The translations under genes and the position numbers were made by a program. From NCBI GenBank assembly GCA_039177555.1, contig JBCDFV010000004.1, positions 1 through 64,000 on the forward strand: a stretch of 64,000 nt of DNA, written 5' to 3'. The notes beneath the pieces were generated by a model, which had not been told where the DNA came from, made no database searches, and saw nothing but the letters and a program-made list of their open reading frames with translations. The stretch is from JANQGH01 sp039177555 (lineage in GTDB: Bacteria > Pseudomonadota > Alphaproteobacteria > DSM-16000 > Inquilinaceae). Shown here in pieces: positions 43,857 through 52,749 of this stretch (position 1 is its first letter; every line of letters begins with the position of its first letter).

Positions 43857-43867
43857 TGGTACTACCA
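43857..43867. promoter_or_regulatory. GntR/FadR-type operator-like site upstream of lutA
   Basis: TGGTACTACCA is a perfect 5-1-5 palindrome that fits the TGGT-NNN-ACCA consensus of FadR-subfamily GntR regulators (LldR, PdhR, LutR). It lies 37 bp before the lutA ATG. The core matches the longer palindrome upstream of the MFS transporter at 60945. Confidence 0.5.
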
Positions 43868-43904
43868 TTCATGGTGCGCCCAAACCGATAGGGGCGAGGC
43901 TTAG

Positions 43905-44681
43905 ATGGATCAACCGCGTGTGGGGCTGTTTGTCACCTGCCTCGTGGATTTGTTCCGGCCCGTCATCGGTTTCTCCGCCGTCACGCTGTTGGAGCGGGCG
44001 GGCTGTCAGGTTGAGGTCCCCGCCGATCAGACCTGCTGCGGCCAGCCGGCCTACAATGCCGGCGACCTGAAAAACAGCCGCTCGATCGCTCAGTCGGTGA
44101 TCCGGGCGTTTGAGGATTTCGACTACATCGTCGCGCCATCCGGATCGTGCGCCGGCATGCTGCGCGCGCATTATCCGGACCTGCTTAAGGACGATCCGGA
44201 ATGGTTCCCACGCGCCAATCATCTGGCACAGCGGACGCATGAGCTGATCAGTTTCTTGGTCGACATCCGCGGCATGGCGTCGGTCGAGAATGTAAGCTTC
44301 GAGGCGAAGGCCACCTATCACGACAGCTGTTCGGGCTTGCGCGAGTTGGGCGTGAAGGACCAGCCTCGCCGCCTGCTCGGCACGGTCGACGGCCTGCGCC
44401 TGGACGAACTGCCAGGGGCCGAGATCTGTTGCGGTTTTGGCGGCACGTTCTGCATCAAGTACCCGGAGATTTCCAACCGCATGGTGGCGGACAAGACCGC
44501 CGACATCACCGCCACCGGGGCCGACCTTCTGCTGGCGGGCGATCTTGGGTGCCTGATGAACATGGCCGGAAAGCTGAAACGCGAGGGTTCGGCCACCCAG
44601 GCGCGCCATGTCGCGGAGGTGCTGGCGGGCATGACCGAGGGGCCAGCGATCGGCGAGCCGGAGAAGGCGCCAGGCACATGA
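43905..44681 (+). CDS. lutA: L-lactate oxidation complex Fe-S subunit LutA (LldE)
   Basis: A 258-residue protein with two CCG domains: Cys44-Cys45 in DQTCCGQPAYN and Cys175-Cys176 in AEICCGFGG, plus additional cysteines in TCLVD and SGSCAGML that complete cysteine-rich cluster sites like those in heterodisulfide reductase and glycolate oxidase subunits. LutABC together oxidise L-lactate to pyruvate and pass electrons to the respiratory chain. It is the first gene of the operon, with ATGA overlap to lutB. Confidence 0.94.
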   Translation: MDQPRVGLFVTCLVDLFRPVIGFSAVTLLERAGCQVEVPADQTCCGQPAYNAGDLKNSRSIAQSVIRAFEDFDYIVAPSGSCAGMLRAHYPDLLKDDPEWFPRANHLAQRTHELISFLVDIRGMASVENVSFEAKATYHDSCSGLRELGVKDQPRRLLGTVDGLRLDELPGAEICCGFGGTFCIKYPEISNRMVADKTADITATGADLLLAGDLGCLMNMAGKLKREGSATQARHVAEVLAGMTEGPAIGEPEKAPGT

Positions 44682-46114
44682 AACCGCAAAGCCATCTGTT
44701 CAAGGAAAACGCCAAGAAGGCGTTGAACGACGCCAACCTGGCCCGCGCGCTCAACAACATGAAGGCGGGCTTTCAGGACAAGCGCCGCGCCACGATCGCC
44801 AAACTGCCGGAATTCCAGGACTTGCGGGATCAGGCCCGCGACCTGAAGAACCACACGCTGGAGAATCTGGACTTCTATCTGAGCCGGTTCGAGGACCGGG
44901 TCACCGAGAAGGGTGGACACGTACACTGGGCACGTACACCTGTGGAGGCGCGGGAGGCGGTCCTGGAAATCTGCCGGTCGGTTGACGCCAAGACGGTGAC
45001 CAAGGGCAAGTCCATGGTGACCGAAGAGGTCGGCCTGAACGACTTTTTGATCCAGTCGGGGCTGACACCGATCGAAACCGATCTCGGCGAATACATCATC
45101 CAGCTTCGCCACGAACTGCCCAGCCACATCATCGCGCCGGCGATCCACCTGAACAAGGAGGACGTGGCCGAGACCTTTCGCGAAAACCACACCCAGCTCG
45201 ACCCGAACCGCCGGCTTGACCAGGTTCAGGACTTCACCGACGAAGCGCGCGCCATCCTGCGCCAGAAGTTCCAATCGGCCGATGTCGGCATTACCGGCGC
45301 CAACTTCCTGATCGCGGAAACCGGTTCGACGGTGATCGTCACCAACGAGGGCAATGGCGACCTGACCCAGGTCTTGCCCAAGGTCCATATCGTCGTCGCG
45401 TCGATCGAGAAGACGATCCCGACACTGGAGGATTCCGCAACCATTCTGCGCGTGCTGGCCCGGTCGGCGACAGGGCAGGAGTATTCGACCTACACCACCT
45501 TCTCCACCGGGCCGCGCAGGCCGGGCGATTTGGACGGGCCGGAACAGTTCCACGTCGTCCTTCTCGACAATGGCCGATCCGCGCTTTTGGGCACCGAGGC
45601 GCAGGACACGTTGCGCTGCATCCGGTGCGGCGCGTGCATGAACCATTGCCCGGTTTATGGCTCGGTCGGCGGCCATGCCTATGGCTGGGTGGTACCGGGG
45701 CCGATCGGCGCCGCGCTCGATCCCGGCCTGATCGGGCTGGAAGAGGCGCACGACCTGCCCAACGCCTCGACCTTCTGCGGCAAATGCGCGGAGGTCTGCC
45801 CGATGAAGATCCCCCTGCCGAAGATCATGCATCATTGGCGGGTCAAGGAGCATGAGGCGAAGCTGTCGCCGCCGCGTTTCCGGCAAGGCCTTGCGATGTG
45901 GGCCTGGTTCGCCAGGCGGCCCCGGCTCTACCGCCTCGGGGCCAACGCGGCGATCGGCATGCTCGGCCGGCTGGGCGCCAAGCGCGGGCGTTTCGCCAAG
46001 CTGCCCCTGGCCGCGGGCTGGACCGCACATCGCGATCTGCCGGCACCGTCCCGGGGCACCTTTCAGCAGCAATGGGCCAGGCACAAACGCTCTCAGGCAC
46101 CGTCATCGTCATGA
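44678..46114 (+). CDS. lutB: L-lactate oxidation complex Fe-S subunit LutB (LldF)
   Basis: A 478-residue iron-sulfur protein. The N-terminal LUD domain (about 60-290) contains the GANFLIAETGSTVIVTNEGN block. Two [4Fe-4S] motifs follow: CIRCGACMNHCP from residue 314 and CGKCAEVCP from 367. The C-terminal DUF3390-like tail carries MWAWFARRPRLYRLG. It is the electron-transfer core of the lactate-oxidising complex. The ATG at 44678 overlaps lutA's stop; a longer frame runs back inside lutA. Overlap with lutC is again 4 bp. Confidence 0.95.
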   Translation: MKPQSHLFKENAKKALNDANLARALNNMKAGFQDKRRATIAKLPEFQDLRDQARDLKNHTLENLDFYLSRFEDRVTEKGGHVHWARTPVEAREAVLEICRSVDAKTVTKGKSMVTEEVGLNDFLIQSGLTPIETDLGEYIIQLRHELPSHIIAPAIHLNKEDVAETFRENHTQLDPNRRLDQVQDFTDEARAILRQKFQSADVGITGANFLIAETGSTVIVTNEGNGDLTQVLPKVHIVVASIEKTIPTLEDSATILRVLARSATGQEYSTYTTFSTGPRRPGDLDGPEQFHVVLLDNGRSALLGTEAQDTLRCIRCGACMNHCPVYGSVGGHAYGWVVPGPIGAALDPGLIGLEEAHDLPNASTFCGKCAEVCPMKIPLPKIMHHWRVKEHEAKLSPPRFRQGLAMWAWFARRPRLYRLGANAAIGMLGRLGAKRGRFAKLPLAAGWTAHRDLPAPSRGTFQQQWARHKRSQAPSSS

Positions 46115-46779
46115 GCACGGCGCGCGATCAAATTCTCGGCGGCATTCGCAAGTCGCTGGGGCGCGAGACCTCGCCAAGCCGACAGGAGGCGGAGGCGCGG
46201 CTGGCCAACCATCCGCGTAACCTGATCCCCCAACGGGCGCATGTGTCGGTGGAGGAACGGATTGAGCTGTTTGTCACCCAAGCGACCGCGGCGGCCGCCA
46301 GTGTTGCCAGGGTGGGAACCGTGGACGCGGTGCCCGGGGCGGTCGCGTCGTTCCTGGCCGGACACAATTTGCCCCAGCGGGTGAAATTGTCGCCGGACAC
46401 GTTCATCGCCGGGCTTGACTGGGATGGCCAGCCAACGCTCGAAACGGATACCGGCAAGGCGATTGACAGCGATCTTGCCAGCGTTACGGGCGCTGTCGCG
46501 GGCATCGCCGAAACCGGCACCTTGATGCTGGCATCAGGGACCGACCGGCCGACGACGCTGAACTTCCTGCCGGACAACCACATCGTGGTGCTGCCGGCGG
46601 ACCGGATCGTGGGGGTCTATGAAGACGGTTGGGACAGGGTGAGGCAAGACGGCGACCTGCCCAGAACCGTGAACTTCATCACCGGCCCGTCACGCACCGG
46701 CGATATCGAACAGACCATACAGCTTGGTGCCCACGGCCCGCGCCGCTTGCACATTATCGTCGTCGAAGACGCGGCCTGA
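46111..46779 (+). CDS. lutC: L-lactate oxidation complex subunit LutC (LldG)
   Basis: A 222-residue LUD-domain protein (DUF162). It starts STARDQILGGIRKSLGR, the usual LutC beginning, and carries SVTGAVAGIAETGTLMLASG and FLPDNHIVVLPADRIVG with the closing GPSRTGDIEQTIQLGAHGPRRLHIIV, where the GPSRTADIE-type motif is diagnostic. It completes the lutABC operon, and Smr follows 14 bp later, possibly by read-through. Confidence 0.95.
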   Translation: MSTARDQILGGIRKSLGRETSPSRQEAEARLANHPRNLIPQRAHVSVEERIELFVTQATAAAASVARVGTVDAVPGAVASFLAGHNLPQRVKLSPDTFIAGLDWDGQPTLETDTGKAIDSDLASVTGAVAGIAETGTLMLASGTDRPTTLNFLPDNHIVVLPADRIVGVYEDGWDRVRQDGDLPRTVNFITGPSRTGDIEQTIQLGAHGPRRLHIIVVEDAA

Positions 46780-46793
46780 CCCGACCCGCTGCT

Positions 46794-47354
46794 ATGGCGA
46801 GACCACGCCGACCGACGGATGAGGAAAAGGCCCTGTGGCGACGCGTGACCACCCACGTCGAGCCGCTGCACCGGACAAGGCCATCAGCCGAGCCGGCGCC
46901 AGCGGCCGCCAAGTCACCAGCGACAGGACGGCGGCCGGCCATGAGCCCACGGGCGCAGCCAACCCCGCCATCCCGACCCTCCACGCCGTCGCCGCCTGAG
47001 CTGCTCAGCGGCCAGACCACTTCGGTCGATCGCCGAACGGCGGAGCGGCTGAAACGCGGCCGCTTGGCGGTGGAGGCGCGCCTGGACCTGCATGGCCTGG
47101 GGCAGGCCGATGCCCACCATGCCCTGAACGGGTTTATCGAGAGATCCTATGACAAGGGCCTGCGCACCGTGCTGGTCATCACCGGCAAGGGCCTGTTCTC
47201 CCAAGGGCGCGGCGTTTTGCGCGACCGGCTGGGCGATTGGCTGAACATGGGCCCGCTGCGGCATAAGGTCTTGAGCTATGTGCCCGCGCAGCCGAAGCAC
47301 GGTGGTGGCGGGGCCTTCTACGTGCTGCTGAGGCGGCGACGGGATAAGGATTGA
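46794..47354 (+). CDS. Smr/MutS2-type domain protein
   Basis: A 186-residue protein. An N-terminal half, about 90 residues rich in Pro, Ala, Arg and Thr, is probably disordered. It is followed by a C-terminal Smr domain with LDLHGLGQADAHHALNGFI, VLVITGKG and a Gly-rich GGGGAFYVLLRR end. Smr domains are nucleases or nucleic-acid-binding modules; stand-alone bacterial ones act in RNA metabolism in some species. In Alphaproteobacteria the gene is commonly downstream of timA and mltA. Here lutABC occupies that position and no mltA is seen. Confidence 0.9.
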   Translation: MARPRRPTDEEKALWRRVTTHVEPLHRTRPSAEPAPAAAKSPATGRRPAMSPRAQPTPPSRPSTPSPPELLSGQTTSVDRRTAERLKRGRLAVEARLDLHGLGQADAHHALNGFIERSYDKGLRTVLVITGKGLFSQGRGVLRDRLGDWLNMGPLRHKVLSYVPAQPKHGGGGAFYVLLRRRRDKD

Positions 47355-47406
47355 GCGGGCCGGCGCCAGATTGCTCTGACACCGGCCGGTTGCTATGTGC
47401 GACACC

Positions 47407-48369
47407 CTACGCCGAAGACGATGATGGCTTGAGAACCGGCACCGCCTTGGCGACACGGCGGCTGCTGGACCGTTCCTCCATGATCGCGACCCAGCGCATC
47501 AGCAAGCTGTCACAGGTCTTGGCGAACGGGCCGACCATCATCTTGAATGCCAGACGGTTCAGCGGCCCGCCGCGCGGCTGGACCTTGAACAGCATGCCGA
47601 CCGTCGCGCCGGTGTCCGTGGGCTCGACCCACCATTCGCCCGTGAGGCTGGCGATCGGGTAGGGATAGTCCGGCGCGTCGGTGTGGACCGAAAACGCGAA
47701 GCCCTTGCCGTCGTCCCATCGGGTACACGTTTCGTGCCAGGTTCGTCCCTTCTTGTCGGCGCATTGGCGCACCATGCCTTCGCCGGCACCGTTCACGACC
47801 TCGACCCGGCTGAGATTGTCGGCGACGTCGGCATAGGCCTCCATATTGCTGATCACCTGCCAGGCCCGTCTCGGCGTCGCGGTGCTCGGCAGCGACGCCG
47901 ACAAGGTCATGACACCGTTCTGATGATCAACCGCGATCTTGCTGTGTCCCTGATAGGTGACCGCGGCGCCGATGAGCTGTTCGACGCCGAGGATCAGGGT
48001 GACGATCGCGATCGCGCCGACCAGGACCATCCCGAATGTCGTGAAGGCAGCAGGCGCGATGATCAATAGGGCAAGGCTGAGCGCCACCCAGGCGAGATCC
48101 GCAGCGCTGATCACCCGGATCAGGGTCAGGCTGAGATGCCGCTTGCGCGCCGCGTAGAAGGTGAGGCCGGCAAACAGCAACAGGGCGATGCCGAGGTCCA
48201 GGATCATCAGTGGTCCCTGGATCCGTTCGAAGACGAAACCGCCGGTCAGCAGTGTGGTTGCCAGCAGGGATGGCGCCGCGATGCAGATCAGGCCGGCGAC
48301 CGCCGAAAAGACGGCATTGGTCAGCAGGGCCTTGCGGACAAAGCCGTCGTTCGTTTGATGTCGTTCCAT
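47407..48369 (-). CDS. Four-helix membrane domain fused to SRPBCC domain
   Basis: A 320-residue two-part protein. Residues about 10-145 hold four hydrophobic helices (LLTNAVFSAVAGLICIA, GPLMILDLGIALLLFAGL, AADLAWVALSLALLII, GMVLVGAIAIVTLILG). Residues about 155-300 form an SRPBCC (polyketide cyclase/START-like) domain with the ATPRRAWQVISNMEAYADVADNLSRV opening and GEWWVEPTDTGATVGMLFKVQP. SRPBCC domains bind hydrophobic ligands, so a membrane-tethered lipid or small-molecule handler is likely. The ATG at 48369 follows AAAGGAT; the 42 upstream codons overlap the operator region. It is divergent from the XRE regulator. Confidence 0.78.
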   Translation of the reverse strand: MERHQTNDGFVRKALLTNAVFSAVAGLICIAAPSLLATTLLTGGFVFERIQGPLMILDLGIALLLFAGLTFYAARKRHLSLTLIRVISAADLAWVALSLALLIIAPAAFTTFGMVLVGAIAIVTLILGVEQLIGAAVTYQGHSKIAVDHQNGVMTLSASLPSTATPRRAWQVISNMEAYADVADNLSRVEVVNGAGEGMVRQCADKKGRTWHETCTRWDDGKGFAFSVHTDAPDYPYPIASLTGEWWVEPTDTGATVGMLFKVQPRGGPLNRLAFKMMVGPFAKTCDSLLMRWVAIMEERSSSRRVAKAVPVLKPSSSSA

Positions 48370-48431
48370 AAGGGCATCCTTTAGGTTCGATTGGATGGCC
48401 CTGGGGTTTAGAGTGACCGTCGGTATGTCTG

Positions 48432-48452
48432 CAATTACCTGCCAGGTAGTTG
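48432..48452. promoter_or_regulatory. 21-bp palindromic operator between SRPBCC gene and XRE regulator
   Basis: Arms CAATTACCTG (48432-48441) and CAGGTAGTTG (48443-48452) flank a single C and match at nine of ten positions. The site lies 62 bp before the membrane-SRPBCC start and 33 bp before the XRE start, an ideal place for the regulator to control both. Confidence 0.65.
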
Positions 48453-48485
48453 CTTGTGTTTCGTTTGCGGGCTTGAACAGGACCC

Positions 48486-49295
48486 ATGGTTGCACCCCGT
48501 ACCGACGGCTTCAGCGAACTCATGAAATCCTGGCGCGCCAAAAGCGGCGTCAGCCAGCTTGAACTCGCCCTGCGCTGCGAGGTTTCGCAGAAGCATGTCA
48601 GCTTTCTGGAATCCGCGCGCAGCCGGCCCAGCAAGCTGATGGTCATGCTGATCTGCGAGGCGCTGGCCATCCCCCTGCGCGACCGCAACGCCCTCCTGGT
48701 CGCGGCCGGCTTTTCGCCAAGCTATCGCGAAAGCGCGTTGAGCGAGCCGGAACTGGCGGCGGTCGACCGGGCGCTGACCATGATGTTGGACCAGCAGGAG
48801 CCGTACCCGGCGATGGTGATCGACCGGCTGTTCAATGTCGTCCGCGCGAACAAGGGCGCGATGCAGCTTCAGTCCCTGCTGTGGGATTGCGAACGGCCGG
48901 AGGACATGCTGCCGATCGCCGGGAACCTGCTGCTCGGCATGTTTCACCCGGACGGGTTCAGGCGATACATCGCCAACTGGGATGACATCGCCACGTCCCT
49001 TCTGCGCCGAGTGCAGAGCGAGGTTTACGCCCGGGGTGGCGATCCGGAACTGCAGGCGCTGTTAGACGAGTTGTCCCAGTGCGACGGCGTACCGAAGGAC
49101 TGGAAACAGCACCTGCCCGGCGACTGGCACGCGCCGGTCGAGACCATCGACATCGTCAAGGACGGCAGGAAGATGCGCTTTTTCTCCACCATTGTGACGC
49201 TTGGCACGCCCCAGGACGTGACCCTGGAGGAAATCCGGATCGAAGCCTATTTCCCGGCGGACGAGGCGACGCGGCGGTTGTTCATGGACGGCTGA
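48486..49295 (+). CDS. XRE-family regulator with MLTR_LBD ligand-binding domain
   Basis: A 269-residue transcription factor. The helix-turn-helix is at about 10-65 (LMKSWRAKSGVSQLELALRCEVSQKHVSFLES), with SRPSKLMVMLICEALAIPLRDRNALLVAAGF the usual extension. From about 90 comes the MmyB-like/MLTR_LBD PAS-type domain (YPAMVIDRLFNVVRANKGA, RYIANWDDIATSLLRRVQSEV, closing FFSTIVTLGTPQDVTLEEIRIEAYFP), which in a characterised relative binds a fatty acid. It probably represses itself and the divergent SRPBCC membrane gene through the 48432 palindrome. Confidence 0.88.
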   Translation: MVAPRTDGFSELMKSWRAKSGVSQLELALRCEVSQKHVSFLESARSRPSKLMVMLICEALAIPLRDRNALLVAAGFSPSYRESALSEPELAAVDRALTMMLDQQEPYPAMVIDRLFNVVRANKGAMQLQSLLWDCERPEDMLPIAGNLLLGMFHPDGFRRYIANWDDIATSLLRRVQSEVYARGGDPELQALLDELSQCDGVPKDWKQHLPGDWHAPVETIDIVKDGRKMRFFSTIVTLGTPQDVTLEEIRIEAYFPADEATRRLFMDG

Positions 49296-49316
49296 GGCCA
49301 AACGCTTCGCTGCGCA

Positions 49317-51299
49317 TCAGTCCGGCTTGGCCACCGTCTCTTCTGACAATCGTAGCACGGCCAACCGGTAAGGCTTCAGGACCAGCCCTTGCGCGCCCCA
49401 ACGCAGCGGCTCGTCGCCGGCGAGATCGGTCCAAGGACTGGCGCCGATGAGGTCGGGCAGGAAGGCGTCCGCCACCGCCTGGTCCCGCTCCGTCATGTTG
49501 GCGACGATCAACAGCCGTTCGCCGTCGGCATGACCGCGCAGAAAGGCCAGTACGTGCGGGTTTTGCAGGCCGACGATCTCCATTTCCTGGCCCTGCAGCA
49601 CCGGCTCCGCCTTGCGCAGGGCGATCAACCGCACCAGGCCGGCCAGCACCCGATGGGCCGGGCTGGTCGGGTCGTCGATCGCGGCGGCCTGCCTTTGCCA
49701 ATCGGTGCGCGGCCGGTGCGTCCAGCGGTTGTCGTCCCTCTTGTCAGGCTCCGACAGATAGCTGTCGTAGTTCGTCAGCGCGACCTCGTCGCCCAGATAG
49801 ATCAGTGGCAGCCCGCCAATCGTCAGAATGATGCCGTGCAGCATGACCAGCCGGGCGATCGCGAGATCCGTCTCCGCGCCGCCCTTGCCGAGGCCGCACA
49901 GGCTGGCGGCCATGCCGGAGATGCGGGCGTCGCCCGTGCGCGGGTTCTCCTGAAAGGCCATCCCCTCGGCAAAGCTGCCCGGATAGCGGCCGGTGTAGAA
50001 GCTGTTGAGAAACCGGCGGTGATCGTGGCCGTTGATGCCGATTTCGGCCGCGTCCTCATCCGCGAAGCCCCAGCCGATATCGTCGTGGCAGCGCAGATAG
50101 GTCACCCAGGCCGTGCCCGGCGGCAGGCGGAAGCGTTTGGCCAGGCCGTGACGCAAAAGGCGCGTGTCCCGGGTCGCCAGCGCCTCCCACAACAGCACCA
50201 TCAGCATTGGGAAATAGCTGAGCTGGGCTTCATGCGTGCCGACATAGCGGGCGACCTCGTCCGGATGGACGATCGCTTCCGACTTGAAGACCAGGGCGGG
50301 TGCGGCGATGCGGGCAAGCGCGTTGAACGCCTGGATCAGAACATGTGTCTCGGGCAGGTTTTCGCAGTTGGTGCCGATCTGCTTCCACAGGAACGGCACC
50401 GCGTCCAGGCGCAGCACCTCGACCCCGCGATTGGCCAGAAACAGCATCTCTTCCAGCATCTGGCGGAACAGGGCCGGGTTGGCGAAGTTCAGGTCCCACT
50501 GATAGGGGTAGAAGGTCGACCAGACGAACTTGCCGAAGGTCGGCTTCCACAGGAAGTTTTCACCGCCACGATCCGGGAAGATCTCACGCAGGTGCGGCTG
50601 ATAGGCGTCCGGGATCGTCCGGTCATCATACATCCGGTAATAGGCCTGATACCAGGGGTCGCACTTGCTGGCCTTCAGCGCCCAGTCATGATCGTCGGCG
50701 GTGTGGTTGAAGACGAAATCGAGGCAGAGCCGGATGCCGTGGCCGCGCAGCGTCTCGGCCAGCGCGGCCAGCTCTTCCATGGTCCCGAGCGCGGGATCGA
50801 CCTCGCGATAGCTTGCAACGGCGTAACCGCCATCATTCTCGCCCTCACGCGCACGCAACAGCGGCATCAGGTGCAGATACGTTATCCCCAGCTTCTTGAG
50901 ATACGGAATACGCGCCTCGATATCCGCCAGCGTGCCGGCCCAGCGGTCGACATAGGCGACCGCGCCCACCTGTTCGTTGCCGATGAACCAGGGCCGCCCG
51001 GCTGCCGCGTCCGTCTCGGCCGCGATGTCGCGCTTGCGCAATGCCTCGGGCCGCTCGGCCAAGCCCGCCAGTGCGGTCGCGACAATCTCCTCCAGATGCC
51101 AGAAGAAATCGTACTGGTTGCCGTAGAGCTGGCGCAGGCCGTTGAAAAGATGCGGAAAATGCCGCTGCAGGCGGGTTTCTGCGACACGCCAAAGCTCCGG
51201 CCCCAGCCGTTCCGCGAACCGATCCTTCAGCCGTGGCAGCAGCCGTTCAAGCGTCCAGGTGGGGTCGGGGCGCGGCAGTTCCGGATTGTCTGCGATCAC
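49317..51299 (-). CDS. Amylosucrase (GH13 subfamily 4)
   Basis: A 660-residue GH13 enzyme that builds alpha-1,4-glucan from sucrose with release of fructose. The N-terminal helical domain includes FNGLRQLYG. The barrel has DFVFNHTADDH, nucleophile Asp299 in VLRLDAVPF, acid/base Glu341 in FKSEAIV, and Asp406 in RCHDDIGWGF. The NDGGYAVASYREVDPALGTMEEL and QWDLNFANP segments are typical of amylosucrase/sucrose hydrolase rather than alpha-amylase. There is no signal peptide, so it is cytoplasmic. No sucrose transporter or glycogen gene is adjacent. Confidence 0.9.
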   Translation of the reverse strand: MIADNPELPRPDPTWTLERLLPRLKDRFAERLGPELWRVAETRLQRHFPHLFNGLRQLYGNQYDFFWHLEEIVATALAGLAERPEALRKRDIAAETDAAAGRPWFIGNEQVGAVAYVDRWAGTLADIEARIPYLKKLGITYLHLMPLLRAREGENDGGYAVASYREVDPALGTMEELAALAETLRGHGIRLCLDFVFNHTADDHDWALKASKCDPWYQAYYRMYDDRTIPDAYQPHLREIFPDRGGENFLWKPTFGKFVWSTFYPYQWDLNFANPALFRQMLEEMLFLANRGVEVLRLDAVPFLWKQIGTNCENLPETHVLIQAFNALARIAAPALVFKSEAIVHPDEVARYVGTHEAQLSYFPMLMVLLWEALATRDTRLLRHGLAKRFRLPPGTAWVTYLRCHDDIGWGFADEDAAEIGINGHDHRRFLNSFYTGRYPGSFAEGMAFQENPRTGDARISGMAASLCGLGKGGAETDLAIARLVMLHGIILTIGGLPLIYLGDEVALTNYDSYLSEPDKRDDNRWTHRPRTDWQRQAAAIDDPTSPAHRVLAGLVRLIALRKAEPVLQGQEMEIVGLQNPHVLAFLRGHADGERLLIVANMTERDQAVADAFLPDLIGASPWTDLAGDEPLRWGAQGLVLKPYRLAVLRLSEETVAKPD

Positions 51300-51404
51300 T
51301 AGCGAGGGGCCAGGCTGAGGAGGGCTGCGGCAGGCCTAGCATAGTCGCACGCGCGTTCAAGAAAAGATGCGACGCGCGAAGGCGGTATCGGACGCGATCG
51401 CGTA

Positions 51405-51429
51405 GGGCCGGCCGCTTAACGACCGGCCC
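51405..51429 (-). terminator. Possible terminator after hslVU
   Basis: GGGCCGGCCG (51405-51414) and CGACCGGCCC (51420-51429) form a 10-bp stem with one G-T pair and a 5-nt loop, 10 bp beyond the hslU stop. It lacks a U-tract, so termination may need Rho or be inefficient. Confidence 0.45.
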
Positions 51430-51438
51430 CCAGCCCGT

Positions 51439-52746
51439 TTAGAGAATGAACTTCGACAGATCCGCGTCCTTGGCCAGGTCGGAGACCCGGTCGCGGACAT
51501 AGGCGCCGTCGATGGTGATCGTCTCGCCGCCCCGGTCCGACGCGGTGAAGCTGATTTCGTCCAACAGCCGTTCCATCACCGTGTGCAGGCGGCGTGCGCC
51601 GATATTCTCGACCGACTGGTTGATCTCCGCTGCCAGGCGCGCCAGCTCGCTGATGGCATCCTCCGCGAACTCCAGGTTCACGGTCTCGGTTTCCATCAGC
51701 GCGGTGTATTGCCGGATCAGATTGTAGTCCGGCTCCTTCAAGATGCGCTCGAAATCCTCCTGGGTCAGGGCCTTCAGCTCGACCCGGATCGGCAAACGGC
51801 CTTGCAGTTCCGGCAACAGGTCGGACGGCTTGGCGAGTTGGAAGGCGCCCGAGGCGATGAACAGGATGTAATCCGTGCGCACCGTGCCGTGCTTGGTGGC
51901 GACCTGTGTGCCCTCGATCAGCGGCAGCAGGTCGCGCTGCACGCCCTCGCGGCTGACATCGGCACCCATCCGGTCCGACCGGGCGGTGATCTTGTCGATC
52001 TCGTCAAGGAAGACGATGCCGTTCTGTTCGACCGCGCGGATCGCCTCCGACGTCACCTTCTCCTGGTCCAGCAGCTTGTCGGACTCCTCGGCGATCAAGA
52101 CGGTGTAGCTTTCCTCGACCGACATTTTGCGGGTCTTGGTACGGCCGCCGAAGGCCTTGCCCAGCATATCGCCGATGTTGACCATGCCCATCTGGGCACC
52201 GGGCATGCCGGGGATCTCGAAGGTCGGCAGGCCGCCGCCCGTGTCCTGGACCTCGACCTCGATCTCCTTGTCGTTCAGCGCGCCTTCACGCAGCAGCTTG
52301 CGGAACTTCTGGCGTGATTCGGCACTGGCCTTGTCGCCGACAAGCGCGTTGATCACGCGTTCCTCGGCGGCGATCTCCGCCTTGGCGTTCACTTCCTTGC
52401 GCAGGCGTTCGCGGGTCATGGTGATCGAGATCTCGACCAGATCGCGCACGATCTGTTCCACGTCGCGGCCGACATAGCCGACCTCGGTGAATTTGGTCGC
52501 CTCGACCTTCAAAAACGGCGCCTGGGCCAGGCGGGCCAGCCGGCGCGCGATCTCGGTCTTGCCGACACCGGTGGGGCCGATCATCAGGATGTTCTTGGGC
52601 AGGATCTCTTCGCGCATGCCCTCGGCCAGCTGCTGACGGCGCCAGCGGTTGCGCAAGGCCACGGCCACGGCGCGCTTGGCATCGTTCTGGCCGACAATGA
52701 AGCGGTCGAGTTCGGAGACGATCTCGCGAGGGGAAAAGGCGGTCAT
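51439..52746 (-). CDS. hslU: HslU ATPase subunit of HslUV protease
   Basis: A 435-residue AAA+ unfoldase. Walker A GPTGVGKTE is at 57-65, the pore loop region has GYVGRDVEQIVRDL, the I-domain is the insertion around 110-240, Walker B is FLDEIDKI, and sensor/arginine segments are in GRLPIRVEL. The C-terminal EDADLSKFIL tail (here KDADLSKFIL) inserts into HslV to activate it. It lies 3 bp downstream of hslV. Confidence 0.97.
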   Translation of the reverse strand: MTAFSPREIVSELDRFIVGQNDAKRAVAVALRNRWRRQQLAEGMREEILPKNILMIGPTGVGKTEIARRLARLAQAPFLKVEATKFTEVGYVGRDVEQIVRDLVEISITMTRERLRKEVNAKAEIAAEERVINALVGDKASAESRQKFRKLLREGALNDKEIEVEVQDTGGGLPTFEIPGMPGAQMGMVNIGDMLGKAFGGRTKTRKMSVEESYTVLIAEESDKLLDQEKVTSEAIRAVEQNGIVFLDEIDKITARSDRMGADVSREGVQRDLLPLIEGTQVATKHGTVRTDYILFIASGAFQLAKPSDLLPELQGRLPIRVELKALTQEDFERILKEPDYNLIRQYTALMETETVNLEFAEDAISELARLAAEINQSVENIGARRLHTVMERLLDEISFTASDRGGETITIDGAYVRDRVSDLAKDADLSKFIL

Positions 52747-52749
52747 GGG

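Noticed and set aside
44318..46084. 588-codon minus-strand open frame opposite lutAB
   Set aside because: Antisense shadow of the iron-sulfur subunit genes.
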